Assembly (NCBI GenBank): GCA_000381605.1
Contig: KB906755.1
Coordinates: 620,001-684,000, forward strand
DNA: 64,000 nucleotides
DNA from: Acidobacteriaceae bacterium KBS 89
GTDB taxonomy: Bacteria > Acidobacteriota > Terriglobia > Terriglobales > Acidobacteriaceae
Direction: 5' to 3'
Shown here: positions 38,246 through 48,641 of the stretch, piece after piece
Position numbering within the stretch: position 1 is the stretch's first letter
How the letters are laid out: each line of letters begins with the position of its first letter
Made by a program: the position numbers and the translations under genes
Notes under the pieces: model-generated
Seen by the model: only the letters and a program-made list of their open reading frames with translations
Told to the model about the DNA's origin: nothing
Database searches by the model: none

Positions 38246-39451
38246 ATGGCAAGGGCACGTTTTCAGGAAGGCACACTCGGAATCGAGGGGAAGGGTCCCA
38301 CCGCTCACTACTTCACCCGGTTCCGCGTTTACAACGTGAACGGGGGAAGCAAGCGCAAACAGGTCACGATCGGCCTGGTATCAAGGCTGAGCAAACGGGA
38401 GGCAAACAAACGAAAGGCTGAGATCATCGCCGAGCAGACGTCCCAGCTACCTAAGGCTCTCGCCGCTCAGAAGGGAGAGATGACGTTCGAGAACTTTTAT
38501 CGGGAGCGTTTTCTAGTGATGAAGTCCAGTTGGGGTGAACCACACAGGGAGAGTTTCACCTACGTGATGGATCGGTTCGTCCTGCCAAAGTTCGGGACTT
38601 TGGCGATCGGCACCATCGACAAGGTCATGGTGCAGGGTCGCCTCAATAGCCTTACGCCGGCCTACAGTAAGTCCACAATCAAGCATGTTCGGACGAAAAT
38701 GGTCGAGGTCTTTGAGGAGGCTCTGGAGCAGGAATTCATCAACCGGAACCCAGCTAGTCGAACCAGCATTCCCTCCGGCGCCAGAGAGCCTGAGCAGCCG
38801 ATCCTGTCTGAGGCTCAACTCATCGGGATCATCGACAGACTGACTGATGCGAAGGACAAGGCAATCTTTCTCACCGGCACTTTCTGTGCAATGCGAACGA
38901 GCGAGATCTTCGGCCTCTCGTGGAGTAAATTCTGCGAAAGCGATGAGGAAGGTCAAAGCTTTTTCATGGTCAACCAGATCGCCTACCGGGGACAACGGTA
39001 CAAACGCACGAAAAACGATGCGAGTAAGTCTCGAGTGCCGATCGGAGCTCGCACCCTCGCTGCAATGCTCCAGTGGAAGAAGGAGAGTCCGGATACTTCC
39101 CCTGATGCCCTGATCTTCCCATCCACCAACAAGAATGGCCGAGCCCGAAAGGGCGCTCCGATGTCACCAGGTACCTGGCTCCAAAAAAAGATCCACCCTA
39201 TCGCGAAGAAGCTCGAGGTGCCCTTCAAGGTGAACTTCCGAGCAACACGCAGGACCGCGTCGTCGATGGTTCAGGAGCACGGCGCCGCCCTGGCGACCGC
39301 CCAGTCCTTCCTGCGGCACGCCTCGCCTCATACGACCGCGTCTGTGTACTCAAAGCCCATCCCCGAGAGCGTCAAGGTGGCTGTGAACGGCTATGAGGAT
39401 AGGGTTTACGCCGCGCGGCCCAAGCCGACCGCCCTGAGACGCGTGAAGTAG
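38246..39451 (+). CDS. tyrosine recombinase / integrase (tRNA-Val side)
   Basis: A 401-aa phage-type integrase. The N-terminal SAM-like DNA-binding part lies at about 60-160. In the catalytic part the first Arg is in AMRTSEIFGLSW, box II is FRATRRTASSM (an Arg where His is usual, as in a common acidobacterial subfamily), followed by LRHASPHTT and the nucleophile Tyr in SVYSKP. ATG at 38246 has GGAGG 5-6 bases upstream, which rules out the 58-residue extension to 38072. A strong terminator follows, then the 3' end of tRNA-Val 128 bp away, a classic attachment arrangement. The element should extend leftward from the tRNA. Confidence 0.93.
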   Translation: MARARFQEGTLGIEGKGPTAHYFTRFRVYNVNGGSKRKQVTIGLVSRLSKREANKRKAEIIAEQTSQLPKALAAQKGEMTFENFYRERFLVMKSSWGEPHRESFTYVMDRFVLPKFGTLAIGTIDKVMVQGRLNSLTPAYSKSTIKHVRTKMVEVFEEALEQEFINRNPASRTSIPSGAREPEQPILSEAQLIGIIDRLTDAKDKAIFLTGTFCAMRTSEIFGLSWSKFCESDEEGQSFFMVNQIAYRGQRYKRTKNDASKSRVPIGARTLAAMLQWKKESPDTSPDALIFPSTNKNGRARKGAPMSPGTWLQKKIHPIAKKLEVPFKVNFRATRRTASSMVQEHGAALATAQSFLRHASPHTTASVYSKPIPESVKVAVNGYEDRVYAARPKPTALRRVK

Positions 39452-39475
39452 GCCAATCGGGCATGTCCCGGTAGG

Positions 39476-39508
39476 AAAAGGCCACCGGATTTCGGTGGCC
39501 TTTTCTTG
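39476..39508 (+). terminator. rho-independent terminator after integrase
   Basis: A perfect 12-bp stem (aaaaggccaccg / cggtggcctttt, 39476-39487 and 39493-39504) with a 5-base loop and a T-rich end. The A/T symmetry means it could work in both directions. Confidence 0.85.
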
Positions 39509-39578
39509 ATTCCAATCCTTATTGGACGTAATTGGACGGGATTTGAAACCACCATGACTCGTAAGTCGTTGAAAATAT

Positions 39579-39655
<77 letters not shown>

Positions 39656-39766
39656 GTTCGGATTCCGTGGAACCAGTGTCAGTGTATGGGAGCGGTGCGC
39701 GGGATGCAATGTTTGGAATGGGGCGCCCCCCACGAGGGGCGACATGCAGGCGCAGTTGAGGATAGA

Positions 39767-39795
39767 ATGCAAATACCCCCAGGGGGTATTTGCAT
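39767..39795. promoter_or_regulatory. CsoR-type operator upstream of copZ
   Basis: A perfect palindrome with 14-base arms around one central A: atgcaaataccccc and gggggtatttgcat. The core ATACCCCC/GGGGGTAT matches CsoR-family operators. It lies 25 bp before copZ, in the promoter zone of an operon that ends with a csoR gene, so copper-relieved autorepression is expected. Confidence 0.85.
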
Positions 39796-39820
39796 CTTCA
39801 TCTGTTGAAGGAGAAATATC

Positions 39821-40036
39821 GTGCAAAGCAAACTCAGTTTGTCAATAGATGGGATGCATTGCAGAGGCTGTGTCGGGCGGGTGACCGCTGCGCTTGAAGG
39901 GGTCAAGGGAGTGGAACTCGGCCCGGTGAAGGTCGGCTCCGCGGAGATGACCTTTGATCCCGATCAGACAAGTTCCGATGACATCGCTGCCGCGGTGAAT
40001 CGCATTGGATTCGCTGCGCGCGTTGAGAAAGAGTGA
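39821..40036 (+). CDS. copZ: copper chaperone CopZ-like
   Basis: A 71-aa heavy-metal-associated domain protein. The metal site is GMHCRGC (Cys14, Cys17). The ferredoxin-like fold with its closing FAARVEKE strand is of normal length. The start is GTG with AAGGAG 8 bases upstream. The protein should carry Cu(I) in the cytoplasm to the ATPase encoded next. Its stop overlaps or abuts the copA start (GTGA at 40033-40036), so translation is coupled. Regulated through the palindrome upstream. Confidence 0.9.
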   Translation: MQSKLSLSIDGMHCRGCVGRVTAALEGVKGVELGPVKVGSAEMTFDPDQTSSDDIAAAVNRIGFAARVEKE

Positions 40037-40038
40037 GG

Positions 40039-42468
40039 ATGGTTCCGCTCGCAAAGATCGAAGACACAGGCGATGGGGCACGTAGCGTGTTGTCCGTACC
40101 GCCGCAACGCATCACGATTCCTGTGACGGGGATGACCTGCGCAGCGTGCCAGTCCTTCATCCAGCGGACGCTGGCTGCCGAGGCCGGAGTTCAGGACGCG
40201 AGCGTGAACCTGATGATGAACAGTGCAACGGTGATGTTCGACCCGGCCATGACATCCACCACCAAGCTGGTAGAGACAATACGACGCACCGGCTATGGCG
40301 CTGAGGCCCCAGCTCTTCATTCCTCTGCCATTGGACACCAGGAAGAAAACGACGCTGAGCAGATACGCGAATATAAGCGGTTGCGTCTGAAAGCCGCGGT
40401 GAGCCTGCTTGCGGGGTTCTTTGCAATGGTTTTGTCCATGCCGCTGATGAGTGTTAACGGCGCAGGCGGAATGGAGCGTGTGAAAGATCCGCTGATGAAC
40501 TGGATCATGCGCATCGTCGACCCTGTTCTGCGCCGAGTGTTGCCGTGGATGTATCAGGTGGACGAGAACGTCATACGCTGGTTTCTTTTTGCTCTCGCTG
40601 CTTTTGTTCTGGGCTGGGCAGGACGCCGCTTCTACACAAAGGCCTGGTCTGCTCTACTGCACAAGACCGCCGATATGAACACGCTCGTAGCGCTCGGCAC
40701 TGGCGCCGCTTTTCTGTACTCGGCAGCGAGCACCATCGGACCGGGTTTCTTTATTGCACATGGCATCGCACCCGACGTTTATTTTGAAGCTGCAATTCTG
40801 ATCGTTGGCCTGGTGTTGACCGGAAATGCGCTTGAGAGCAGAGCCAAGGGGCAGACTGTGAGTGCATTGCGCAAGCTTGTACAACTGCAACCGAAGACGG
40901 CGACCGTTCTGCGCAACGGCATTGAACTTGATCTACCCGTTGAGTCGATCCAGGAGGGTGACGTCGTACTGGTACATCCAGGCGAACGCATACCTACCGA
41001 TGGCAAGGTGATCTCGGGCAGGAGCAGCGTGGACGAGTCGATGCTTACTGGCGAGTCCCTGCCAGTCGAGAAGATCGCACTGGACCGAGTGATGGGGGGG
41101 ACACTCAATCAGAACGGATCGATGCAATATCGTGCGAGCGGGTTGGGAGCGGACAGTATGCTGGCACAGATCGTTCGTCTTTTGCGTGACGCGCAGGGGT
41201 CTCGCGCTCCAATTCAACGAATTGCGGATCGCATCAGCGCAGTCTTTGTGCCAACAGTCCTCGGTATTGCGATCCTAACGTTTGGCGCGTGGCGGGTGTT
41301 GGCACCACACGCTGGTATCATGCAGGCCTTCGCCGCCGCCGTCACGGTGCTGGTGATCGCCTGCCCCTGTGCAATGGGACTGGCGGTTCCGACGGCCGTA
41401 ATGGTCGCGACCGGGCGCGGTGCGGCCTTCGGAATTCTCATCAAAGGCGGCGAGGCTTTGCAACGGTTGGAGAAGATCAATACGGTCGTGCTCGACAAAA
41501 CCGGCACAATCACAGCGGGCCGTCCCCAGGTAACGGACGTTCTGGTAGCGTCGCATGAGAGTGGAGAGGCAACGACGGAGACAACCCGTAATGACGAGGA
41601 ACGTCTCCTTCGCTTCGCGGCTGCACTCGAACGCGCGAGCGAACATCCTCTTGCCGAGGCCGTGGTTCGCTACGCTCAAGAGCGAGGCCTTAGTCTTCCC
41701 GAAGCACAGGAGTTTGAGTCGCTGACTGGCTATGGGGTCCTCGGAATCGTTGAAGGCGATGTGACATTGATCGGCAACGCGGCACTGATGGCGAAGTACA
41801 GCATAACGACGGATTCGATGCAGTCGGCGGCGGTGCGCCTCGCTGAGGAGGGCAGAACGCCTCTGTGGATGGCAATCGACGGCAAACTCGCTGGCGTGAT
41901 CGCAGTTGCGGACAAGATCAAGCCCACCTCGATTCAGGCCATTCGTCAGATGCACGGTGACGGTCTACGCGTGGTGATGCTGACAGGCGATAACGAACGC
42001 ACGGCCAATGGGATTGCGCGCGAGGCTGGCGTCGATGAGGTGATCGCCGGCGTGCTACCGGCTGGGAAGGTTGATGCCATCAAGCGACTACAGTCCGAAC
42101 GCCGTGTGGTCGCAATGGTTGGCGACGGTATCAACGACGCCCCTGCGCTGGCGCAGGCGGACGTCGGTCTGACCATGGCCAGCGGCTCCGATATCGCGAT
42201 GGAAGCCGGAGATGTCACGTTGATGCGCAGCGACCTGACCGGAGTGGCGGCAGCGATTGCGCTCTCGCGCGGCACGATGCGGGTGATGCGGCAGAATTTG
42301 TTCTGGGCCTTCATCTATAACGTGATCGGCATTCCGCTCGCGGCGGGCGCGTTGTATCCGGTCTTCGGACTACTCCTGAGCCCTGTCATCGCCAGTGCCG
42401 CCATGGCGTTGAGTTCATTCAGTGTCGTCACCAACAGCCTGCGGTTACGCCGGCTCAAGCTCGCGTGA
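40039..42468 (+). CDS. copA: Cu(I)-exporting P1B-type ATPase CopA
   Basis: An 809-aa heavy-metal P-type ATPase. One N-terminal metal-binding domain has GMTCAAC (about 31-37). The membrane copper site ACPCAMGL is near 442, the phosphorylation motif DKTGTIT near 485, the TGES actuator motif lies in LTGESLPVE, and [10 protein letters not shown] is near 695. These place it in the Cu(I)/Ag(I) exporter group. Either GTG at 40033 or ATG at 40039 is possible; I prefer ATG. Its stop overlaps the csoR region (GTGA at 42465). It pumps Cu(I) out across the inner membrane using copper delivered by CopZ. Intact. Confidence 0.95.
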   Translation: MVPLAKIEDTGDGARSVLSVPPQRITIPVTGMTCAACQSFIQRTLAAEAGVQDASVNLMMNSATVMFDPAMTSTTKLVETIRRTGYGAEAPALHSSAIGHQEENDAEQIREYKRLRLKAAVSLLAGFFAMVLSMPLMSVNGAGGMERVKDPLMNWIMRIVDPVLRRVLPWMYQVDENVIRWFLFALAAFVLGWAGRRFYTKAWSALLHKTADMNTLVALGTGAAFLYSAASTIGPGFFIAHGIAPDVYFEAAILIVGLVLTGNALESRAKGQTVSALRKLVQLQPKTATVLRNGIELDLPVESIQEGDVVLVHPGERIPTDGKVISGRSSVDESMLTGESLPVEKIALDRVMGGTLNQNGSMQYRASGLGADSMLAQIVRLLRDAQGSRAPIQRIADRISAVFVPTVLGIAILTFGAWRVLAPHAGIMQAFAAAVTVLVIACPCAMGLAVPTAVMVATGRGAAFGILIKGGEALQRLEKINTVVLDKTGTITAGRPQVTDVLVASHESGEATTETTRNDEERLLRFAAALERASEHPLAEAVVRYAQERGLSLPEAQEFESLTGYGVLGIVEGDVTLIGNAALMAKYSITTDSMQSAAVRLAEEGRTPLWMAIDGKLAGVIAVADKIKPTSIQAIRQMHGDGLRVVMLTGDNERTANGIAREAGVDEVIAGVLPAGKVDAIKRLQSERRVVAMVGDGINDAPALAQADVGLTMASGSDIAMEAGDVTLMRSDLTGVAAAIALSRGTMRVMRQNLFWAFIYNVIGIPLAAGALYPVFGLLLSPVIASAAMALSSFSVVTNSLRLRRLKLA

Positions 42469-42476
42469 GGGAGATT

Positions 42477-42842
42477 ATGACCACAAAGAAGGCGGCACCA
42501 AAAGAGGAGGCTGTGGAAGGAGTCTGCGTTCTCGATGGAAATCCATCCGAACGCAAAGCGGTTGGCGTCGATCCATCGATCAAGGCTTCGAATCTTCGGC
42601 GGTTGCGCCGTATCGAAGGCCAAGTGCGTGGCCTGCAGCGGATGGTGGAAGAAGACCGCTACTGCGCTGACATTCTCACGCAGGTCTCCTCGACCCAGGA
42701 GGCCATTCGGGCAGTCGCTCGTGCGCTGATGCGCAATCATCTCGCTCATTGCGCTACCCATGCCATTCGGACCGGATCAAACGAGGAGAGACAAGCCATG
42801 TACGACGAATTGCTGGAGATGATCTACAAGAATGCTCGATAA
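42477..42842 (+). CDS. csoR: copper-sensing repressor CsoR
   Basis: A 121-aa all-helical DUF156 repressor. The copper ligands are Cys63 (RYCADIL), His88 and Cys92 (NHLAHCATH). The 25- and 4-residue spacings equal those of the Mycobacterium CsoR ligands (Cys36, His61, Cys65). An extra N-terminal tail of about 35 residues is unusual. ATG at 42477 has GGGAG upstream. It should bind the palindrome before copZ in the apo form and release it with Cu(I). It ends the operon. Confidence 0.92.
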   Translation: MTTKKAAPKEEAVEGVCVLDGNPSERKAVGVDPSIKASNLRRLRRIEGQVRGLQRMVEEDRYCADILTQVSSTQEAIRAVARALMRNHLAHCATHAIRTGSNEERQAMYDELLEMIYKNAR

Positions 42843-42974
42843 ACGCGGAGACGGGCACCAACATTTCGGACTAAATCTGATAGACTTATTTCTGTCGTTG
42901 CGATCGAAGTTCCTGTGTCCGCCTGGGCGTTCTAAAGGCAGAAACTGGGCTCGAAGTGGTGACAATAGGCAATT

Positions 42975-43052
<78 letters not shown>

Positions 43053-43131
43053 CACATTCCAAATGACTTACGGGATGTATGGACCTAAAGTGACAACGAA
43101 ATCTGGGCACAATACGGGCACAATAAGATTC

Positions 43132-44310
43132 TTATCCTGCATTTTGAGCCTGTTTTGTTGAATCAGTTGTGCCCATGTTTGCCACTTTTGTTCCCGCGCT
43201 TGAAACCATCATCTTTACTACCTTGCTTTGTGCGGCGCGCTTATTCGAGTTCACGGCTTGCGTGTAGACGTCGAGCGTAATTCTGCTGTTCGCGTGTCGT
43301 AAAAGCTCCTGAACGGTTTTGACATCCTCTCCGTTTGCCTTCAGCAAAGTGCCGAAGGAGTGGCGGAAAGTGTGCCAGCCGATGTTCTTGTTTGTGCCAA
43401 TCGATCTCGCAACCGGCTTGATGTGACGCTTCATGAGATTGTCTGGCCAATATGGCTGCTTTCCCCTCATCGTCTCGCTGGCGAAAACGTAGTGGTCGTC
43501 AGAGGTGTAGGTACTCTGACGGCGCCAGCGCAGAAGATCCTCTGCCATGTAGCTGTCCATCGGAACGGGTTTGGCGGAGGCCTCTGTTTTGCAGTTGCCT
43601 ACGACTTGGTGCCAGATCGATCGCGTGACACGAAGCTCCAGGTTCTCGAAATCGACATCGCTCCAGCGAAGTGCTAGCAGTTCGCTGACCCGAGGCCCAG
43701 TCGCCGCGTCGAGAAGAGCTAAGGTGCGCTCCCGGACCGACAGCTTGCTGAGAAGAAGTTGGAGTTCGGCCAATTCGAGTACCTCAGGTGTTCTCTCCCG
43801 TTTTGCGCTCTGGCGGACGAGCTTGATCGGGTTACGGTCAACCCACTCGTAACGCATCGCGTGATGGAAGATGGCACTCATGATATTTCGAATTTTCGCT
43901 TTCGTTCCTTTTGCCCGCTTGACGCTATCCAGCCACTCTTCAACTGCGACTGACCTGACCTGATCGATGTTGTGATCTCCCCAGCGGGGAATAATCCAAC
44001 CGTTCAAATACGATTCGTATCCTGCCCGCGTGGAAAACGCCTTTCGTCCTTGTTTCTCGCCAACCAGTTCCTTGAGCCTGTAGTGAGCGATCAACTCGGC
44101 GATTGTTTTCGGTCTCCCTTCCGCCAGCGGGGTTTGTTGGTTTGCGTCGATGCGCAACGCATGAGCGGCCTTGAGTGCTGCTGCCTCGGTAGTGAGACTT
44201 TCGACCGACCCGACGATGGCTTTTCGCTGCTTGCCACTTCCGTCGGGTCCAGTCTCCCGCCATCGAAATATCCAAACATCGGGGCCACTCTGCCGCTTTT
44301 CGCGTTGCAC
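43132..44310 (-). CDS. tyrosine recombinase / integrase (tRNA-Asp side)
   Basis: A 392-aa integrase. The catalytic Arg is in GPRVSELLALRW; the HxxR box is HTFRHSFGTLL; LRHANSRITL and the Tyr in DVYTQ complete the set. GTG at 44310 follows AAGGA. The gene points towards the tRNA-Asp 3' end. An AlpA-like gene lies upstream on the same strand. The segment CKTEASAKPVP in this protein matches a fragment near 51.45 kb (see that entry). The element should extend to the right of the tRNA. Confidence 0.93.
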   Translation of the reverse strand: MQREKRQSGPDVWIFRWRETGPDGSGKQRKAIVGSVESLTTEAAALKAAHALRIDANQQTPLAEGRPKTIAELIAHYRLKELVGEKQGRKAFSTRAGYESYLNGWIIPRWGDHNIDQVRSVAVEEWLDSVKRAKGTKAKIRNIMSAIFHHAMRYEWVDRNPIKLVRQSAKRERTPEVLELAELQLLLSKLSVRERTLALLDAATGPRVSELLALRWSDVDFENLELRVTRSIWHQVVGNCKTEASAKPVPMDSYMAEDLLRWRRQSTYTSDDHYVFASETMRGKQPYWPDNLMKRHIKPVARSIGTNKNIGWHTFRHSFGTLLKANGEDVKTVQELLRHANSRITLDVYTQAVNSNKRAAQSKVVKMMVSSAGTKVANMGTTDSTKQAQNAG

Positions 44311-44532
44311 GCTTCCTTGCTGATACCGTGTTCGCCTTGACAGGAATACTCCTTGTTAAGGCGCAACGGATGGCTGTCTTAAGCGTACCGCTGCGCGGGG
44401 CAGAGGTCGAGCGTGTTCCTCTGGGATTCTTGTTTCAGGGAGGCAAGTCAATTGCGCGCGAGTTCTCGGTCGCAATTGCGACGGAAATTCGGGGGAAGAC
44501 CTCTGCTAGTGGGCAGTTTCAGGGATCGAATC

Positions 44533-44772
44533 TCAGCTCGCGCGTTCCTGCCGATCGAGCCAAGCATTCAGGTCGGATGCGCGAAAACGCCACATTTTCC
44601 CCACATGGGAGCCGTGAATCTCGCCGCGGCGAGCCAACTTTTGTAGGGTCTTGTGATGAATATCTAAGAGCTGTGCGGCTTGATGGCTGTTGAGCAGAGG
44701 TTCAAAATCAGGAATGCCGAATGAATGATTGTCGACTGAGCGAGGGGGGAACTTTGCGACCACCTGTGCCAT
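44533..44772 (-). CDS. AlpA/excisionase-like DNA-binding protein
   Basis: A 79-aa protein with a helix-turn-helix of the HTH_17 type: LLNSHQAAQLLDIHHKTLQK followed by GEIHGSHVGKMWRFRASDLNAW. ATG at 44772 has AAGGAGG, an excellent ribosome site. It lies upstream of the integrase on the same strand (222 bp gap) and probably controls excision or integrase expression. Confidence 0.78.
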   Translation of the reverse strand: MAQVVAKFPPRSVDNHSFGIPDFEPLLNSHQAAQLLDIHHKTLQKLARRGEIHGSHVGKMWRFRASDLNAWLDRQERAS

Positions 44773-44923
44773 TAGCGACCTCCTTTTCCACGAGAGTGCC
44801 CTAAAATTCCACAGGCGTCCAAGACCTTTTTCGTCAAGACTGATGTCCGACAGGCATCAGGAAGGCACATTTAGATATCCGCAGCAATTGAACGGAACAA
44901 TTAGATGCGAGGGGGACAGTCGA

Positions 44924-45904
44924 ATGCACGAGAAACTCCTGAAGATCGTCCGGACGCTAGAGACGGACTACGAACCCTATGGCAAGGTGGAACAAGACAA
45001 CTCAGATTGTTCTTGCGGATGCCGCCACTTCGTTAAATTGGCAGGCGACGCTGGCGAGGAATGGGGTGTATGCGCAAATCCCGACTCAGCAAGAGCAGGG
45101 TTGCTAACCTTTGAGCACCAAGGGTGCCCCGCATTCGAACCGATCTTGCTGGATCGAGCGCTCACGGATTCACAACTTAGGACTCTTATTGCAGAAGCGA
45201 GTGAGATTCTTAAGGACCGTCGGCGACAACGCACTGATTCAGTCGCACCAGAGGAAACTCCCCTGCCGGACGAGCGGGGAGAATTCATGTACGACTTGAA
45301 GACAACATACTTTCCGCACATCAAGGGGCATGCTCCCGTGATTTTTCGGTTAGAGCCTCATGATGGCGGCTTCGTGGCCGTTCCGCTCGCGTCACGAACA
45401 ACTGGGAGCCGACGACCGACGCTAATGGGTCGCCATTCGGCAAAGAACGGAGAGGTCTTCAAGATCGTTCGGGCAAATGGAGAGTACTCGTATCAGGTTC
45501 CCTACAACGGCAAGATTTACAACCTCAAGCAATATGGAAATCTGTCGGACATTGGTCTTCTTGGCTTGGAAACGCTGCGCCGGTTTTTGGAATGTGTAGA
45601 ACCTGAAACATTTGAAAAGATCACCAGCGACGCGCGTAAATGGTTGAAACATGCCAAACGCTCGCTGGATGACAACCAGGACCGTATCAGACGTTGGAAG
45701 AAGCGAGAATTTTGGGGTGACGAGGCCCCGGCGAACAAAAGAGAGTACCAGGAGATGTGGAAAGAGGCAGAAGAAGAAGTGGAACAACTCCCCACCCGGA
45801 TCACGGAATACGAAGCGTTCATCGAATGGCTAAGAGGTCTTGACCGCTCCGCTCCCACGCTTCGCTTTGTGCCACCGCCGCCACCACAACAACGGAATCG
45901 GTGA
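44924..45904 (+). CDS. uncharacterised Cys-rich protein
   Basis: A 326-aa protein, probably soluble. The N-terminal domain (about 25-75) has SDCSCGCRHF, EWGVCANPDSARAGLL and EHQGCPAFE. Cys29, 31, 33, 50 and 68 and His35 could bind a metal. The middle part is beta-rich, and the C-terminus (about 225-300) is charged and helical, possibly coiled, ending in a Pro run. ATG at 44924 follows GAGGGGGAC; the frame is open upstream to 44729 without a ribosome site. Divergent from the AlpA-like gene. I do not recognise an established function. Confidence 0.6.
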   Translation: MHEKLLKIVRTLETDYEPYGKVEQDNSDCSCGCRHFVKLAGDAGEEWGVCANPDSARAGLLTFEHQGCPAFEPILLDRALTDSQLRTLIAEASEILKDRRRQRTDSVAPEETPLPDERGEFMYDLKTTYFPHIKGHAPVIFRLEPHDGGFVAVPLASRTTGSRRPTLMGRHSAKNGEVFKIVRANGEYSYQVPYNGKIYNLKQYGNLSDIGLLGLETLRRFLECVEPETFEKITSDARKWLKHAKRSLDDNQDRIRRWKKREFWGDEAPANKREYQEMWKEAEEEVEQLPTRITEYEAFIEWLRGLDRSAPTLRFVPPPPPQQRNR

Positions 45905-45960
45905 CTCAGGCGCGTCAAGCATAACCAAGACGGACAATCTTCGGAATCGCAGTGAGCTTT

Positions 45961-46380
45961 CTAAGCTGCTGGCACCGCTCCGATTTGCTGCAGAAGCCCA
46001 AGCATATCTGGCTGGCCATGTTCTTCTACGAATTGACCACCCGACAGACGGTAGATATTCATGGCCTGCACCGCGATTATTTTTCCCGTTGGCGGGACGC
46101 CAAAGAATGTACCCCGATGAGTGCCCCGCATTGTGAACCTTGCGGCCACTTTGTCGCCTTCAGCAACCATCTCCTCCAGCGTCCATTGAATATCGGGAAA
46201 GCCTCCGCGCATCATCCCGATGATAGCCAGGTAGCCAGCCGGCCCGCGCATCGGCTCGGGTCGCCCCGGTACATGAAATATCGCGTCGGGCGAAATGAGC
46301 TCCTGAGCAAGCTTCTCGCTGGCAGTGTTGATGAACTCCAAGAAGCGGTGCATAACGATCTTGTTGGTTTCTGCAGTCAT
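45961..46380 (-). CDS. SnoaL-like ester cyclase-family protein
   Basis: A 139-aa alpha+beta-barrel protein of the NTF2/SnoaL type: an N-terminal helix (RFLEFINTAS), an FHVPGRPEPMRGPAGY loop, FPDIQWTLEEMVAEGDKV, the TMRGTHRGTFFGVPPTGK motif, and EEHGQPDMLGLLQQ at the end. These signatures mark the ester-cyclase group; the substrate is unknown. ATG at 46380 has GGAGGAG upstream. It lies 73 bp after the aldo/keto reductase on the same strand, so both are probably read from the promoter shared with the AraC gene. Confidence 0.8.
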   Translation of the reverse strand: MTAETNKIVMHRFLEFINTASEKLAQELISPDAIFHVPGRPEPMRGPAGYLAIIGMMRGGFPDIQWTLEEMVAEGDKVAARFTMRGTHRGTFFGVPPTGKIIAVQAMNIYRLSGGQFVEEHGQPDMLGLLQQIGAVPAA

Positions 46381-46453
46381 AGTAGTATCTCCTCCATTCT
46401 CTCTCTTCTAAGAGAGAACGGTGCCTTCCTGCGAGCAGTGATGTCTACTTACC

Positions 46454-47473
<1,020 letters not shown>

Positions 47474-47583
47474 CTATTGCGGTAGCCCGATCGACTGGAA
47501 TCATTGCCTATTCCGCCGAGGCAAGGGAAATGCTGCGCCATGGCACCGCTTATGTTTTATCTTGAAGATGTCGAGGAAATGAA

Positions 47584-48510
47584 ATGAAGGCCGTAAAATT
47601 AGGACAGAGCGCCCATCCCCAGATCGCCCAAGCGCTCCAGGAACTGGCCGACGCTATTGGCAAAGTGATGGGGCATGTCTCAGAAGTGTCAACAGCCGTC
47701 CCCGGACTGACGCTCTACCGAAACACTCTTCCGACCGCACCGAATCCCTGCACCTATGTGCCGAGTCTGCTTCTCATTCCCCAGGGGAAGAAGCGTGTCG
47801 ACCTGGGAAAGCAGAGTTATGTCTTCGGCGGATCAACCTTCCTCCTCACCTCAATCGACCTTCCGATCATCAGCCGGGTGTGCGCCGCCAGTGTGGAGAG
47901 ACCCTACCTGGCATTCTTCCTCAAACTTGATATGGGGATGGTCCGCGACATTCTTCATTCCGAAGAAGTGCACGTTCCTCCACCGCCGGTTGGAACCCGC
48001 GGCATGGTTCTTGGCGAAGCAACTTTAGAACTGCTCGCGCCATGTTCACGGATGGTGCAGCTTCTCTGCACTCCCCAGGATGTTCCATTCTTTGGAAAGC
48101 TGCTCCAGCGAGAAATCATCTATCGCCTTCTGCAGGGGCCACAGGGAGATCGTCTGCGTTCGGTCGCAACGCTGGCAGACCAAAGCTATCGAACAGCGAA
48201 GGCCGTTACTTGGCTGCGCGATAATTTCAAGAAGACGCTGAATGTGGATGAACTCGCATCGATGACAGGCATGAGCAGATCGACTCTGAACCATCACTTC
48301 CGTGGTCTCACAGCTATGAGCCCTCTTCAGTTTCAAAAGCAGCTTCGGCTCCATGCGGCGCGGCAGAAGATGCTCACGGACGAGCTGGATGCTGCGAGCG
48401 CAGCCTTCGAGGTTGGATACGAGAGTCCAAGCCAGTTCAATCGGGAGTACAAGCGATTCTTCGGGCAGCCACCGATGCGCGATATACAAGCATTGCGAGC
48501 CACCTTGTGA
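47584..48510 (+). CDS. AraC-family transcriptional regulator
   Basis: A 308-aa protein with an N-terminal AraC_N-type sensor domain (about 25-180, including VPSLLLIPQGKKRV and SIDLPIISRVC) and a C-terminal double helix-turn-helix (about 205-300: NVDELASMTGMSRSTLNHHF and FEVGYESPSQFNREYKRFFG). The start ATG follows GAGGAAATGA. It is divergent from the aldo/keto reductase/SnoaL pair and most likely activates them in response to an aldehyde or similar ligand, which is inference from context. Confidence 0.88.
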   Translation: MKAVKLGQSAHPQIAQALQELADAIGKVMGHVSEVSTAVPGLTLYRNTLPTAPNPCTYVPSLLLIPQGKKRVDLGKQSYVFGGSTFLLTSIDLPIISRVCAASVERPYLAFFLKLDMGMVRDILHSEEVHVPPPPVGTRGMVLGEATLELLAPCSRMVQLLCTPQDVPFFGKLLQREIIYRLLQGPQGDRLRSVATLADQSYRTAKAVTWLRDNFKKTLNVDELASMTGMSRSTLNHHFRGLTAMSPLQFQKQLRLHAARQKMLTDELDAASAAFEVGYESPSQFNREYKRFFGQPPMRDIQALRATL

Positions 48511-48641
48511 TTGCGAATCTTCATGACGTCATTCCGAGCCTTGATTCGTACCAACAGGGTAGGTAAAGTTGGTGAACAGTCCAGAAGATTTGATCTAACG
48601 GTCTGTTTTTGGCATTATTGGCTTAACGGTAATGGTGCGCA

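Noticed and set aside
1..39578. Second copy of the tRNA-Val 3' end (left attachment site)
   Set aside because: I looked for GGGACTCGAACCCCC and shorter forms and found only the tRNA itself; the left end probably lies outside the window.
41275..41955. A 226-codon minus-strand open frame
   Set aside because: Antisense to the conserved copA core; no ribosome site.
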